DNA from: Karstenula rhodostoma CBS 690.94
Lineage: Eukaryota > Ascomycota > Dothideomycetes > Pleosporales > Didymosphaeriaceae
Assembly: GCA_010093485.1 (NCBI GenBank)
Contig: MU001514.1
Span: 44,357-108,356, forward strand
Direction: 5' to 3'
Length of the DNA stretch: 64,000 nt
Made by a program: the position numbers and the translations under genes. The notes under the pieces are model-generated. The model was given only the letters and a program-made list of their open reading frames with translations, had not been told where the DNA came from and did not search any database. Of the stretch, positions 1-12,463 are shown one piece after another. Numbering within the stretch: the stretch's first letter is position 1; each line of letters opens with the position of its first letter.

Positions 1-3000
1 AAGGAAAAATATTATACTTAAAATTACTATATTAAATTTAAAATATAAAGAGGTTAGAGGCGTGTTTAGTAAGTTATATATAGTAAAAGGCTTATTACAG
101 GTCTAGTTTAGTAAATACGCGTACCCTAAATAGGTATATAAGAGTTTCCTCTAATAGTAGTATAAAAATAATATTTTTTTTAGTAATACTATTAAGCCTT
201 CTATAATTAATATAAAGATACTACCCCCCTCTAGACTTCTTTATATATAAGATAGGGGAGGTAAAGCTAGTATTATTAGGGGAGATAAACCCTTTCTTTA
301 CTATATTCTAAATATATAGGTATAGTAATTCTAGCTTATTAAGGGATATAGGGTATAGTAGGGAGGTCTTTAAAGTACTAATATCCTTAGTAAAGATAAT
401 ATTATAGTTAATACCTTCCTATTATAGAGGTAAGGTATTTACTTCTTATTTACTAAAGTAAGAAATATCTATCCCTACCTATTTATAGTAAGGAAGCTTA
501 GCTTTAAGTTCTACTAGTAGCTATTCTTAAGACTTTTCTAAAGAGTTAACTATAACTTCCTTCTTATAATACTTAGCTTTTATAAGTTTAAGTAATTTAT
601 ATTAACTAATAGAGTTAATCTCTATACCTTATATACTAACTATAAATATTATAGTAGAGATAATTAAAATATTAATACTAGCCTTAAAAAGTTATTTCCT
701 TATTAGTATTTAATACTTAGGGGGTTCCTTTAGGGTTAGTAGCCCTAGATTAGATAGTACTTTATTTATCTTATATAAATTTTCCTTATATTAAAGCCAC
801 TCTATAGGGTAGAAGGTAGCGATAACTTAATTCTTTAGGTAGTTTTTTAATTTAATCCTTAGCTCTTATAAGAGTTTCTTAGCGGCTTATTTACTAGGGT
901 TTCTAGTAGGATTAGGCTTAGTAGAGATAGTTAATTCCTCTAGTAATAATTTATTATTATATAGTAACTTATTACTATATCTATATACTAGGGTATTATC
1001 CTTAATACTAGGCTTAGCTAATTACTAACTCTTATTTCTAGACTTTAGTAGTTTAGCTTTATTACTATCCTTATCTAAAGATATATAGTATACTATAATA
1101 AAGTCCTTATCTAGGATAGGCTCTACTAAAGATAGTTAATAATTACTATAGTTCTAGGGGGTAGCCTATACTAGAGAGATAGATAATATCCTAGACTCTA
1201 TAGAAATCTTAAACTCCTTTATAGGGGAGTATTCCCTATAGAGTAATTATACTTATTAAAATTAAATATCCTCTTTCTTAAAGTTAGTATCCTATTAGTT
1301 AGTATTAAACTAGTATTCTTTATTAACTAGTAGGAGTAGGTAGCGCGGTACTATAAGTAAAGTAATAACCTATAATAGTATATTATCTAGTTATCTTAAA
1401 TACTAGTTATAATAATTAATTAGTATCTTAGTATCCTTAAAGAATTTTTATTCTATAATAAGGTTATAGTCTCCTATTTTATATAAGATAAACTATATAG
1501 TTATAGGGTATCTATTAATATTAAGTACTACTTAAAAGTAGTAATTAACTAAGGTAGCCTTCTTACTAGTAAAACTCTTAAAAGGAATTAGATATTTAAG
1601 CTATATTAACTTAATACTAAATTAGTACCTTAGTACTTTCTCTAGCTATAAGGTAATAAGATTATATATAAATATATTAGAATTAATAAGACTATATATA
1701 TAAACCTTATATCTATTATTTTAGAATATTATAGGAAGTATAAAAGGTATTCCCCTAAATAAATTAGGAATTTAAATACCTTTAGGGTTAGTATAATATT
1801 TCTTAGGGTAGAATACTAACTTCTATAGGTTAATTAGTTCTATACCTACTACTCCTATTAGGGGTACTAGTCTAGAGTTAACTAGTACCTCTAGTTTTCT
1901 AACTTAAAGTCTAACTTAAAATCTTTATTAAAGGTATATTTATTACTAGATTCTAGAAAAAAGTAAGCCTTATTCTCTTTTTAAACCTTTATAATAGTAG
2001 CGATAGTATACCTATTATAGGGTTTAATAGAGTAATTATAGTAGATATAGTCCTTAAAGAGGTAGTTATAATATACCTAATTTTTATAATACTACTCCCT
2101 AGAGTATTTATATCTAGGGTTAATAGATTAGTACTTTAGAGCTAATTTTACTATAGTATCTTTAGGTAGTCCTATAGTATAATAAGGGGCTAAAGTAACT
2201 ATTTATAATAAAAACTCCTTATAATAGTATAGAATAGAGGGAGTAAGTTAATTATAATTAATCTAATAGTTATACTTAAAGGCTTTATATAGCTTATAGA
2301 TAATAGTATAAAATTTATTATAGTCTATAATAAGGTTAATAGTATTCTAGATAAGCTAGTTAGCGAGCTTTATATAGAGTTTTTTATAAAGTGTCTCTTT
2401 AGAATTATTAGAATAAAACCTAGTCTAGTTTATAAATATATTATACTATATAATAAATAAGTTTATATCTCCTTTAGATAGAAGTATTATCTTCTAAAGG
2501 TTAGTATAGGTATTAATATCCTAGTTTAGTAGTATAAATATAGCTTAGAGGTAGTTATATAGACCTATAAGAGATATAATTAATTACTACTATTTCTAAG
2601 TATTAAAAATTTTAAAGGTATAGCCTTCTAGCTATATATTAATATAATTAGTAATAGCTATAGTATATTCTTTAAGAGTATCTTACTAAAAGTAGTCTAT
2701 ATTAGACTTAATCTTAACCTCTAGTAAATAGAACTATAGCTTAAACTAAGCCTTATTACTATTAAACTTATTAGGGTCTAGAACCTTAGGGGATAAGTAT
2801 TTACTTTAGTAAGTTTAGTACTTTATATAGTAAAGGTTTAGTACTTTATAGAAAAGTTTACTAGGGGTATTTATTCTTAGAATATATTAACCTATAATAG
2901 AATAATCTATATCTTACTAACTATTTATTTTTAAAGTAACTAGTTTAGTATTATATTTAATAGTAGGCACTAGCTTAGTAGGGGAAGTACTAAACTAGTA

Positions 3001-4796
3001 GGGTAACTTAAAGCTATTATTACTATCTAAATTACTAATTATTTCCTATATTAGTTAATTCTTAGCCTTAGTAGTCTTCTTTAGTTCTATAATCTTAGTT
3101 TATAGATAACTATTTTCCTTCTAAGTCTATATCTAGGAGTCTATTATAATATTAATTTTATTATTTAGGTTAATATTTTACTAGACTAGCTTTTATTACT
3201 AGTTCTATACTTTATATATATATTAGGATAAGGCTATAAACTATAACTTTATAATAAATAGGGCTATATTAGCCTTAATATAGCCTATATATATATTAGA
3301 AGTAGTAGTAAACTCTAGGCCTTAGTAGTTTAAAATCTCTAGATACTTTCTATCTAAAATAATTAGGTCTAGGATAATTATATTAATATTAGTAAAGGCT
3401 ATATATAGTTTAAATACTTCCTTTAGCTCTTATAGCCTAGCTACCTATAGACTAGCCTTAAAGTTATTTTTTTCCTCTTTATAGTTTCTAGTTCTAGGAT
3501 TCTAATAGAGGCCTAATTCCTTTTTAACCTTACTAATATTAGCTAGGTATTCTTTAGTACCTTTAGGTAGCTAGATACCTAATTCTAGTAGGAAAAGTTT
3601 AATCTAAAAGGATAGGTCTTCTAGCTTATAAGAAGGTTATATACTAGAGGCTTTAGCTATTAGTATCTATTTTTATATTAGAATAGGTAAATAACCTTAG
3701 AATAGTATATATAGTATTTTACCTATAATTATACTATAATAGAGGTTATTTACTTTTAAAATATTATTAAAATTTTCTTTACTAAAATTAAAAGCTATTA
3801 TTACTTTAGTAGTGTAACTTATAGAGTAAGTTTTAGTATAGCTCTAAAGAAAAGATATTAGGTCCCTATTAATAGACTATTTAGATACTAAAGGTTTTAT
3901 CTTTATATACTTAGTTATAAGTAGTAGTATAGTAGATATAAAACTATTTAGAGGTAAAATAAATAGGAAGAGAGGGCTATCTAAAATAAAAATATTATAT
4001 AAATTAATATTTACTATAAGGGTAAAAGGTAGGTTTAGATAGATAAGGTATAAGTAATAAGTAGATAGTTAGTTATAATTTAAGCCTATTTACTAAGGAT
4101 ATATATATTATTTTTAGTATACCTATAATAGATATATACTTCTACCTAAAAGAGATTTAACCTTTATAGTAATTAATTCTACTAAAGGTATTTAATATTA
4201 GTAGGTCTTTAAGGGAGTTTAAAAAATCTAGGAGAATATTCTAGTGCCTTAATAGTTAGCCTTTAATAAGGACTTTAGAGGATATTCTAGTACCTTAATA
4301 GCTAGTCTTTAATAAGGACTTTAGAGGATATTCTAGTACCTTAATAGCTAGTCTTTAATAAGAACTTTAGAGGATATTCTAGTATCTTAATAGCTAGTCT
4401 TTAATAAGGACTTTAGAGGACGTTCTAGCGCCTTAATAGCTAATCTAAAGAAAAATTTTAAGATTTTAGTAAACCTTTCTATACCTAAAGAGCTAAAGGT
4501 AGATATTATAGTTATTAATCTCTAGCTAAAAAAAGGGGTCTTAAGTTTAATATAAGGCTAGAATATAGCTAAATAGGGTAAATACTCTTAGAATTAGATA
4601 AATAGAAGAAACTATATAAATTAAAACTAAACTTAAAATACTAAGATAGAGAGGGTTCTAGGGAGGGACTTTCTATATACTAGATATCTAAGATCTACTA
4701 ACTAATCTATATATAGGCCACTAGATAAGGCCTAAGCTTAAAGGTAGGTAAATATTCTATAAGGGGATTTAACCTTAGGTTAAATTAACCCTTATA
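1..4796 (-). mobile_element. Ty3/gypsy LTR retrotransposon, copy 1 (5' part; continues off the left edge)
   Basis: This segment matches 12544-17339 base for base at a constant offset of 12543, with transition differences and no net insertion or deletion. It reads on the minus strand: the 5' LTR end is at 4796 and the left edge of the window lies just upstream of the reverse transcriptase LPFNLTNA-like motif, so it holds 5' LTR, leader, gag, protease and the start of RT. No open frame survives; stop codons are everywhere through C-to-T and G-to-A change. Its right boundary sits inside the integrase of the other gypsy copy, so copy 1 looks inserted into copy 2. The inner LTR edge and the primer binding site could not be placed. 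Confidence 0.85.
4229..4436. repeat. 46-bp tandem repeat in gypsy 5' region, copy 1
   Basis: About 4.5 units of 46 bp follow one another, each carrying the core TTCTAGTACCTTAATAGCTA followed by a CTTTAATAAGGACTTTAG-like block. The last unit keeps unmutated CG dinucleotides (GACGTTCTAGCGCC), showing the pre-RIP state. The period is not a multiple of three, which suggests a non-coding LTR or leader position rather than gag. Confidence 0.85.
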
Positions 4797-6713
4797 AATA
4801 TAGTATAAACTATATATTTACTTATTAAGCTTAATAGAGGGATATAATATTAAAAAGCCTTTTAGAGTAATATAAATAAAGTTACTAATAATAAAATTAA
4901 ATAGTTAGTAATATTTATTAGCTTATTTTACTATTAAGTCTTATACTATAATAAGGTTCTAATAGGTCTAGTTATAGACCTAAGTAATAGCTTTAAAATA
5001 AATAATAATAAACTTATAGGCTTACTTAGAACTAATATTATTAGGGGAGTCCTTAGGTAACCTAATTCTATTTTTTTAGTTTTAAAAGACTTTAATTTTA
5101 TAACTAAACTTAATTTTATATAGAAAGAAACTAATAGATTTATTAGATAAAGAGGCTTATATCTAGTTTATTAAAGGGAGTAGATTTAACTAGTTATTCT
5201 AAAATTTATTAATAAATAAATAGAGATACTAGTTAATATACTTATTATATATCTTAGTTTAGTTATCTATTTAGATATAACCTATAAATATAAGTTTCTA
5301 CTATATACCTATAAAATAATATAGCTTACTAATAAAATTAGAAATAAACTATAGTCCTTAATTTAATATAATAAATTTAGGGATACTAAAAATCCTCTAG
5401 ATATACTAGTAGTAAAGGGAGGTAGTCTATTCTATAATAATTATCTTATAGTATAGTAATAAAAAGATATATTTACTTAAATAGTATATATAAACTATAA
5501 TATTATTAAAGCCCTTTTAATCTAGTAGAAAGCTTTTAAAGTCTATAGAAATATTTTACTATATAGCCTCTAGAATAGGTAGTAGCTAGAGTAGGCCTAG
5601 CTTCTTATTATAAGGGGACTTAGTCTAGTAGTAAATTTTATAATTTTATATAAACTATTTAATATCTATATATATATAGCTCTAATAGTATAATTCTTAA
5701 ATAAGTTTATAGGTTTTTTTAATACTAGGGTATATAGTTATCTAGTAGGAGTAAACTATATTAATAAGGATTATTTAAAGCTAACTAGTTTTAGAAATAA
5801 CTAGGTAGTCTTAATATAAAAGAAGTTTAGAAGGTATTCTATTATATTTACTATTTAGTTTAGAGGTAGTTTCTTAAAGTAGTTCTAAGGTTAGATTAAT
5901 ATAATTTACTTTAAATAGGTAGTTTACTAGTATAATAGGAGAGTTTTATAATTTAGTCTCTTTACTCTATTAGTTTAGTTTAGTAGTAGTAACTAATACT
6001 ACTATTTTATAGTCCTTATTATTAGTATTATTATTAGTAATATTCTATTATTAGGGGAAGAAATATATTATATAGGCTAACTTAGCTTTTACTTTTTATA
6101 TAACTAGTTCTTCCTATTTTTATAATAGTATATTAGCTATAATATTTATAAATCTAGGGTAAAATATAATTATATAGTTATATTAGGATAATATTTCTAA
6201 TTAATAAGCTTAGTAGGGTATAAGTTTTTACTTTATAGAGAAGTATTTAAGTATATAATAGTCTATAATAATAATAAATAGCTCTTCTAACTATAGACTA
6301 ATAAGTTAGATATACTATATATATAACCTACCTATAATAGTAAGTATTTCCTTATTATAAATATTATAATTTATCTCTACTAGTTTTATTTTATATAAGT
6401 AGAAACTAAAAAATTTCTAGGTTTTATTATTTTATATTTATAAAATAGCTTCTATAATAATATTATTACTAGTATTAGTTTCTATCTATATCTTATAATA
6501 GGGGGAGTACTATATAATAAGATTATCTAAGTAGAAAAAATCCTTTATAGCTTAAAAAGTAGTATATTTCTTATTTTTAAACTTATACTAAGTATCTTTT
6601 TTAGTTAGCTTAATAAGGGGTTAAATAATATATCTATAATTTTTAAAGTAGGCCTAATAGTAATTATAGAATTCTAAAAAGGATTAGAGGGTATAGAGGC
6701 TAGTAGGTTCTTT
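4797..6713 (-). mobile_element. Ty3/gypsy copy 2, 3' part (RT thumb, RNase H, integrase)
   Basis: The minus strand, read through RIP stops, shows the gypsy order right to left: the RT thumb with a PLIKLTKKD motif near 6590-6620, RNase H with an IET(D/N)TS(D/N) motif near 6460-6490, an integrase zinc-finger/core region with K-x-P-R-H-K-K-A-like and DQKGFNNI-like blocks near 5480-5720, and an integrase C-terminal region ending in a YITLKGF and R-Y-G-P-Y-like (GPY/F) motif at 4797-4900. The frame breaks exactly where copy 1 begins. The remainder of integrase and the 3' LTR should lie beyond the left edge of the window. It is the continuation of the segment at 12256-17339. Confidence 0.8.
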
Positions 6714-6718
6714 TTAGT
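6714..6718. repeat. Target-site duplication TTAGT (left)
   Basis: TTAGT directly precedes the left copia LTR and is repeated directly after the right LTR at 12251-12255. A 5-bp duplication is usual for Ty1/copia insertion. Confidence 0.85.
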
Positions 6719-7004
6719 TATTAGATTTACTATAAATAATAATGGATTACTATAAACTATAGATATAAATAGGTTAGTTATATATTATATATTTATATAA
6801 ATTATTATAATTAATTATTATTCTAAGTCTAGCTAAGATACGCTTTTAAATAGTACCTTAGTACCCTATATTAGTCCTAATAGTATAAAATATTCTAGCC
6901 TCTTCTTTTATACTTACTATCTATTACTACTAGTAGTTACTATAACTTACTATAATAGTAAGTATACTATACTATAGATAATAATATATATATATAATCT
7001 AATA
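6719..7004 (-). repeat. Copia 3' LTR (286 bp)
   Basis: It runs from TATTAG to CTAATA, which corresponds to TGTTAG...CTAACA before RIP. It aligns with 11965-12250 with the same length; the differences seen are C/T and G/A transitions. Confidence 0.9.
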
Positions 7005-7440
7005 TACCCCCTTAACTTAGTACCCCTAGACTACCTAAGCTAGATTATAAGTAATAACTTAGAGTACTTAGTAAAAATAGTTTTAGATTTCTTTAAGTAG
7101 TATAGTATTTATTACCTCTCGATTTTCTATATTAACTAATTTAAGCTAGTTAAAAAAGTCTAGCTATTTATTTACTAGTAGTACCTTTATAAGTCTATTA
7201 GTAATTATTTTAGTTAACTTAGTATACTTAATAGTAATTATTCTTATAGAGACTTCTTATTATAGTTAGTAATTATAGATATTAATATATTAGAGCTTAG
7301 TCTAGAGTTTTAATACTTCCTAAATTACTAAGTAAATTATCTATTAATTATTATATTATATTATAATTATAGAGCTAGGTAATATAATTCTAAGCTCTCT
7401 TAATAATCTTAAAATATAGATAGCTTCCTTAGCTACCTAT

Positions 7441-7488
7441 AATAGGGCGAGTAATTCTACCTCTATTATAGAGGTAGTAATAGTATCT
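7441..7488 (-). other. Copia RNase H motif
   Basis: The minus strand reads D-T-I-T-T-S-(T/I)-(T/I)-E-(A/V)-E-L-L-A-L, the typical copia RNase H block. It anchors family and orientation of the element. Confidence 0.85.
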
Positions 7489-8071
7489 TATTTATTTACC
7501 CTCTATACTATTAGGCTATTAAATAACTTAATTATATAGCCCTATAAGCTTTTCCTATTAATTATATTATTAGTAAATAAAGTATTACTAGTAATTTAGA
7601 GGTATAATCTACCTCTAAGCTATAGATCCTTATATTTAGTAACTAAAAGATATAATAATATTCTATTAGTAGTATTTTAATATACTTAGCCTAGATTTAA
7701 TAGAAACTAGGCTAGCTATAATATAATAAAAGTAATATCTAGTTATATTATAACTACTATAAATAGTAGTAATCTAATTTTTTATTAATATTTATTAATC
7801 TCTAATAGTAAGGCTAGACCTTCTTAAGGTTTAAGCTCTATACTAGCTATAGATATATTATAATAGTAATTAGTTTTATTTACTAGTTATTAAATCTTCT
7901 TAATATATAAGGTCTATAATAATTATATAAGTTACTAGTTTTATTTTTAGATAACCTCTATACTAAGGAACTATTATAGATTATTTCCTCTAGTTATAGT
8001 ATATTTTTATTTAAGTAGCTCTACTACTTTAGTTACTACTACCTCTTTTATTTAGTAATAAGTAATAATAA

Positions 8072-8084
8072 TATTATCTATATA
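8072..8084 (-). other. Copia reverse transcriptase active-site box
   Basis: The minus strand reads Y-I-D-N-I-I-I; a single G-to-A change each turns Y-V-D-D into this. This is the RT catalytic box of copia elements. Confidence 0.8.
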
Positions 8085-10910
8085 GAAGAAAATAATAATA
8101 CTATTCTTAATTATATAGTATAGTTTATATAGAATTATAGTAAAACCTATACTTTTAAGTATTATAGTAAATTCTTTCTACTATAGCTTAGGTAAGATTT
8201 AGAGTCTATAGAGGGCCTTCTATAGTTTAAGGATTATATTTCTCTTTTAGTACCCTATAGATATCCTTATATAGACTTTTTAATTAAGCGTTATATATAT
8301 AAATATATTAGTTATATTATATTATTTTAGTTTAAGATTATACCTAGTAGCTATTACTATAAGTATATAGAATAATTAATTAGTTAAAGTTATTATATAG
8401 ATATCTTATAGAGTAATATCCTTTTACTAGTCTCCTTATATAACTAGTTAAGCCTTATATTTTAGGAATTAATAGTATTTATTAAGTTTATAAGTATATA
8501 CCTATATATAGTTAAGAATTTAGTAACCTACTTATTTAATTAGTCTCTATAGTACTTTTATCTATAAGTTTATTTATTAATAGCTAGTAAGGTATTTATA
8601 TTTAGCTTTTTAAAATAATTCCCCTATTAGGTAATCCTTAAGTTTAGTTTAGATTATTAGTAGTAGTAGTAGCTAGCTTTAATAAGGCTTTAATCCTTTT
8701 ATAAGTATTTATTTTATTTATATTTTATTAAGGTTATAGCCTTTATATATACCTTTATAACCTACTAGAATACCTACTATAAATATAGCTATCTAGGGTA
8801 TAATCTTTATACTAGCTACTATTAGCTACTATATATAGTTATCTACTACTTATACTTTTAATAATAGTATATTCTATATTATAAGTTATACTAGTAGTAT
8901 AACTAATAGTAGTATTATTAGTAGTAATAGGTAGGTACTATTATACTTCCTCTTTAGTAACTCTTTTAATATCTCTTATTATTATTATAAGTTATTATAA
9001 TTTATTATAATTAACTTATCTTTATAGAATAAAGTTATCTCTAATTTAGTTATTAGAATAGGTAGTCTTTTTATAGTTCTAATCTATAATATAATCTCTT
9101 CTAGAGTACTATATATAAGGTTATTTATAAGCTCTTCCTATATTCTATTAAATACTATATCTTTATTAAATATAATATTATAAATACTAATTACTTTTAA
9201 TAGTAATAGAATTTATATATACTAAATATTTATTAATTAGTATTCTATAAGGTATCTAATCTATACCTTTAGGTTAAGTCTCTATAGCTTACTTTTTCTA
9301 TACTATATATTATTAGTTATAATAAAAACTTTACTTCTATATACTTTAAGGTATACTAGGTTTAATTTCTAAGGCTAAGTTACTATCCTATTAATAAGGG
9401 TGACTATTATAAAGAATACCTTATATAGTAAGTACTAGTAATTTTTATAATTTAGTATTTAATTATATAGATATATTATAGCCCTAGTAATCTTAGGCTA
9501 TATTTCCTATAGAAGGTTTATATTAAGTTATATTATATAGGCTTTTTCTTTTATTATACCCTTTAAGCGCTTAGCTCCTCTATTTTATACTTATATATCT
9601 AGTACTAAGGGCTTAATTTTAATATCTTAGCTTATATACTAGCGTTTAATATCTACTTTTACTATAAAGATCTTATTATTTAATTTAATAATTTTAACTA
9701 TTATACTAAACTATACTTTTATAAATAGTATAAAACTACTAAGTACCTTAATAATAATTCTTACTAGGTAGTTATCTTTAAAGTAGAAGTCCTATATATA
9801 GCTAGAGTATTAATTAGTAATTAATATTTAACTTTTCTCTTTAGTAGAGCTATTAGATTTAAAGTAATAAAAGTTAATTATAATATACTTACTAAATCCT
9901 TAATTATTTAGTTAAGGTATATATTTAATCTATTATTTTAATTTAGCTTATCTATAGGTATTATATTTTACTATAGGGATACCTTTAATATATACCCCCT
10001 TAGCTTACTATACTAGGTACTTAAGTATATTTAGTTCTAGATAGTCTAGTTATTTATATTATATAGCTATACTTATAGTTTTTACTTTATATTTTATATA
10101 TATTATTATTTTATATATAGTATATACTATACTTTATATAATAGTATAAATACTATTAGTAGATCTATACTCTAGTACCTATTAACTATATAGCTCTTAT
10201 AGTTTTACTATAATAGTATTATTAGCCTATTTTAGTATTATAGATTCTAATTTAGTATTCTACTATAGTCCTTAATATCTAAATAGTTAAAAGAATACTA
10301 AGTTATAGAATAGATTAGGGTAGTAAGCTATATTATTAAGCCTAATTATACTATTTCCCTAGTAATTTTATAGTTTAAAGTAAACGCTTCTATATCCTTA
10401 TATCTAGACCTATATATTATCTACCTATATAAAGTCTTTTAGTATTAGTAGCTAGAGTAAAATAAATTAATTAATATTATTAAAGATATAATATATAGTA
10501 CCTAAGTTAAAAATTAATAAGGTTTATAATAGATATATATAAGAGTTAGATTAAGAGGTTACTTAGAAGCTTATAAGAATTATAGTAATTTTCTATCCTT
10601 TTAGTTATTTATTACTAGCCTCTAATATTTAGGTTAGTATAGGAGTATATAACTATTTAATTTATAGTATTCTAAATTATACTTATTTAAATATATATAT
10701 CTATTCTTATATTAAGGGATTATTTTAGATATTATACTTAATAAAACTATTCTATCCTAGTTATAGTTTTTACTATACTAGAGCTTTTTTTAGAAAGGTA
10801 TAGTAGTAATCCTTTAGTATATATTCTATAGAATATATAAGATACTTTTCTTTATTTATATTTTAATTTTTTATTTACTAGTAAGGTATTTTATTTCTTT
10901 TATAACCTCT

Positions 10911-10997
10911 CTACCTATATAGTATAGAGGTATTCTACCTATATAATATAGAGCTTTACCTATATAGTATAAAGAATTCTTACCTATATAGTATAAG
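10911..10997. repeat. Short tandem repeat inside copia element
   Basis: The core ACCTATATARTATA recurs four times, starting near 10913, 10937, 10958 and 10982, spaced 21-24 bp. It lies in the 5' (gag side) half of the copia element. Confidence 0.75.
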
Positions 10998-11964
10998 TAG
11001 ATTAGGGTTATATAATCTCTATAAAGATATTATTATATTCTATCCCTATTTTTAAATATCTTATATTTATATAGGTATACTATTACTAGTATAAAAGGTA
11101 TCCCCTTTAGTACTAGTATCTAATTCTCCTCTAGTAATAAATATAGCTCTAATTATAGTTTTAACTAAATAATAATACTTTATATAGAGTTTAAACCTCT
11201 TTATTATATTTTAGTATATTATCTCCTATTTATTTTAGAAGGCCTATTTAAAAGTAGTAGTATATACTTTATCTAGTACTATAATACTTTTTATAAAATT
11301 ATTAAAAATAGTTATATTATCTATAGTCTCTATATAATCTTACCTCTTAATAGTAAATACTATATAATTATATTTAGCTAGCTAGAGGTTTTATTTAGTT
11401 AACCTCTTAGTACTTTAGATAATATATAGGTATTTATATTATACTTATAACTTTACTTCTTTATTATTAACTTCTACTTTTTTTATAATAAGAAGGATCT
11501 ATTTTTTATATAGTTTTTTAGAAAGATAGTAAGTACTAAATAGGTTAGCTATAATAGAACCCTATAAATATAATATAAGCTTCTCTACTTCCTATATCTC
11601 TATATAATATTCTACTAGTTCTATTTTATACTAATTAGATTATAGTTTATAGTATTTAACTTATAAGTTTTACTATAACTTTTATATATTTATAAGGATA
11701 TATAGGCTACTTAGTATTAGATTATTATTATATATAAATTAATATAGGTCTAGTAGCTATAGCACTTATAATTATAACTTTAATACCTTACTATTAGTTA
11801 GATTAAATATATACTATACTTAGTTAGCTCTTACTTATATTTCTAGTACTATTAGCTATTCTATATACTATATAGAGGTAGTAAAAAAGGTCTTTATAGG
11901 TCTAATAGATAGTACTATATTATTTAGTATATATAGTTAGTAATAAGGTAGTAAAACTCTTAAT

Positions 11965-12250
11965 TATTAGATTTACTATAAATAATAATAGATTATTATA
12001 AACTATAAATATAGATAGATTAGTTATATATTATATATTTATATAAATTATTATAATTAATTATTATTTTAAGTCTAGCTAAAATACGCCCTTAAACGAT
12101 ACCTTAGTACCCTATACTAGTCCTAATAATATAAAATATTCTAGTCTCTCTTTTTATACTTACTACTTACTACTACTAGTAGTTACTATAACTTACTATA
12201 ATAGTAAATATACTATACTATAGGTAATAATATATATATATAATTTAATA
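11965..12250 (-). repeat. Copia 5' LTR (286 bp)
   Basis: It is the partner of 6719-7004, with the same length and the same TATTAG...TTTAATA termini after RIP. TTAGT follows directly at 12251-12255. Confidence 0.9.
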
Positions 12251-12255
12251 TTAGT
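12251..12255. repeat. Target-site duplication TTAGT (right)
   Basis: It is identical to 6714-6718 and defines the copia insertion site. Confidence 0.85.
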
Positions 12256-12442
12256 CCTATACTATAGTTTTCTTTTTAGAGTCCTTATAGATCCTATTAG
12301 TAGTAATAATAAAGTCTAGGAATTTAACTTCTTAAATAGTAAATTTACTTTTCTTAATATTATAATAGAGGTAGTACTTTTTTAGTTATTTAATAACTTT
12401 AGATATATAAGCCTTATACTCTAGAAGGTCCTTAGAGTAGAT

Positions 12443-12463
12443 AAGAATATTATTAATATAAAC
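12443..12463 (-). other. Gypsy reverse transcriptase active-site box
   Basis: The minus strand reads V-Y-I-N-N-I-L, followed by I-Y-S-K-D-L-L-E. Each N is one RIP-type change from D, restoring the Y-I-D-D box of Ty3/gypsy RT. Confidence 0.85.

Larger units (their letters stand above)
6719..12250 (-). mobile_element. Complete Ty1/copia LTR retrotransposon, RIP-degraded
   Basis: The element is 5532 bp with 286-bp LTRs at both ends and a TTAGT duplication. It reads on the minus strand: next to the left LTR lies CCCCCTTAA, the complement of a polypurine tract, marking that LTR as the 3' one. The minus strand encodes, through RIP stops, the RNase H motif (D)TITTSxxExELLAL at 7441-7488 and the reverse transcriptase Y-(V/I)-D-(D/N) box at about 8072-8084. 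RT and RNase H near the 3' end, after integrase, is the copia order. It is inserted into the RT of gypsy copy 2, between the YIDD box and the thumb. No intact frame remains, so it can no longer move by itself. Confidence 0.92.

Noticed and set aside
4229..4436. CRISPR-like array
   Set aside because: Units are contiguous without unique spacers, lie in a retrotransposon and are repeated in both copies.
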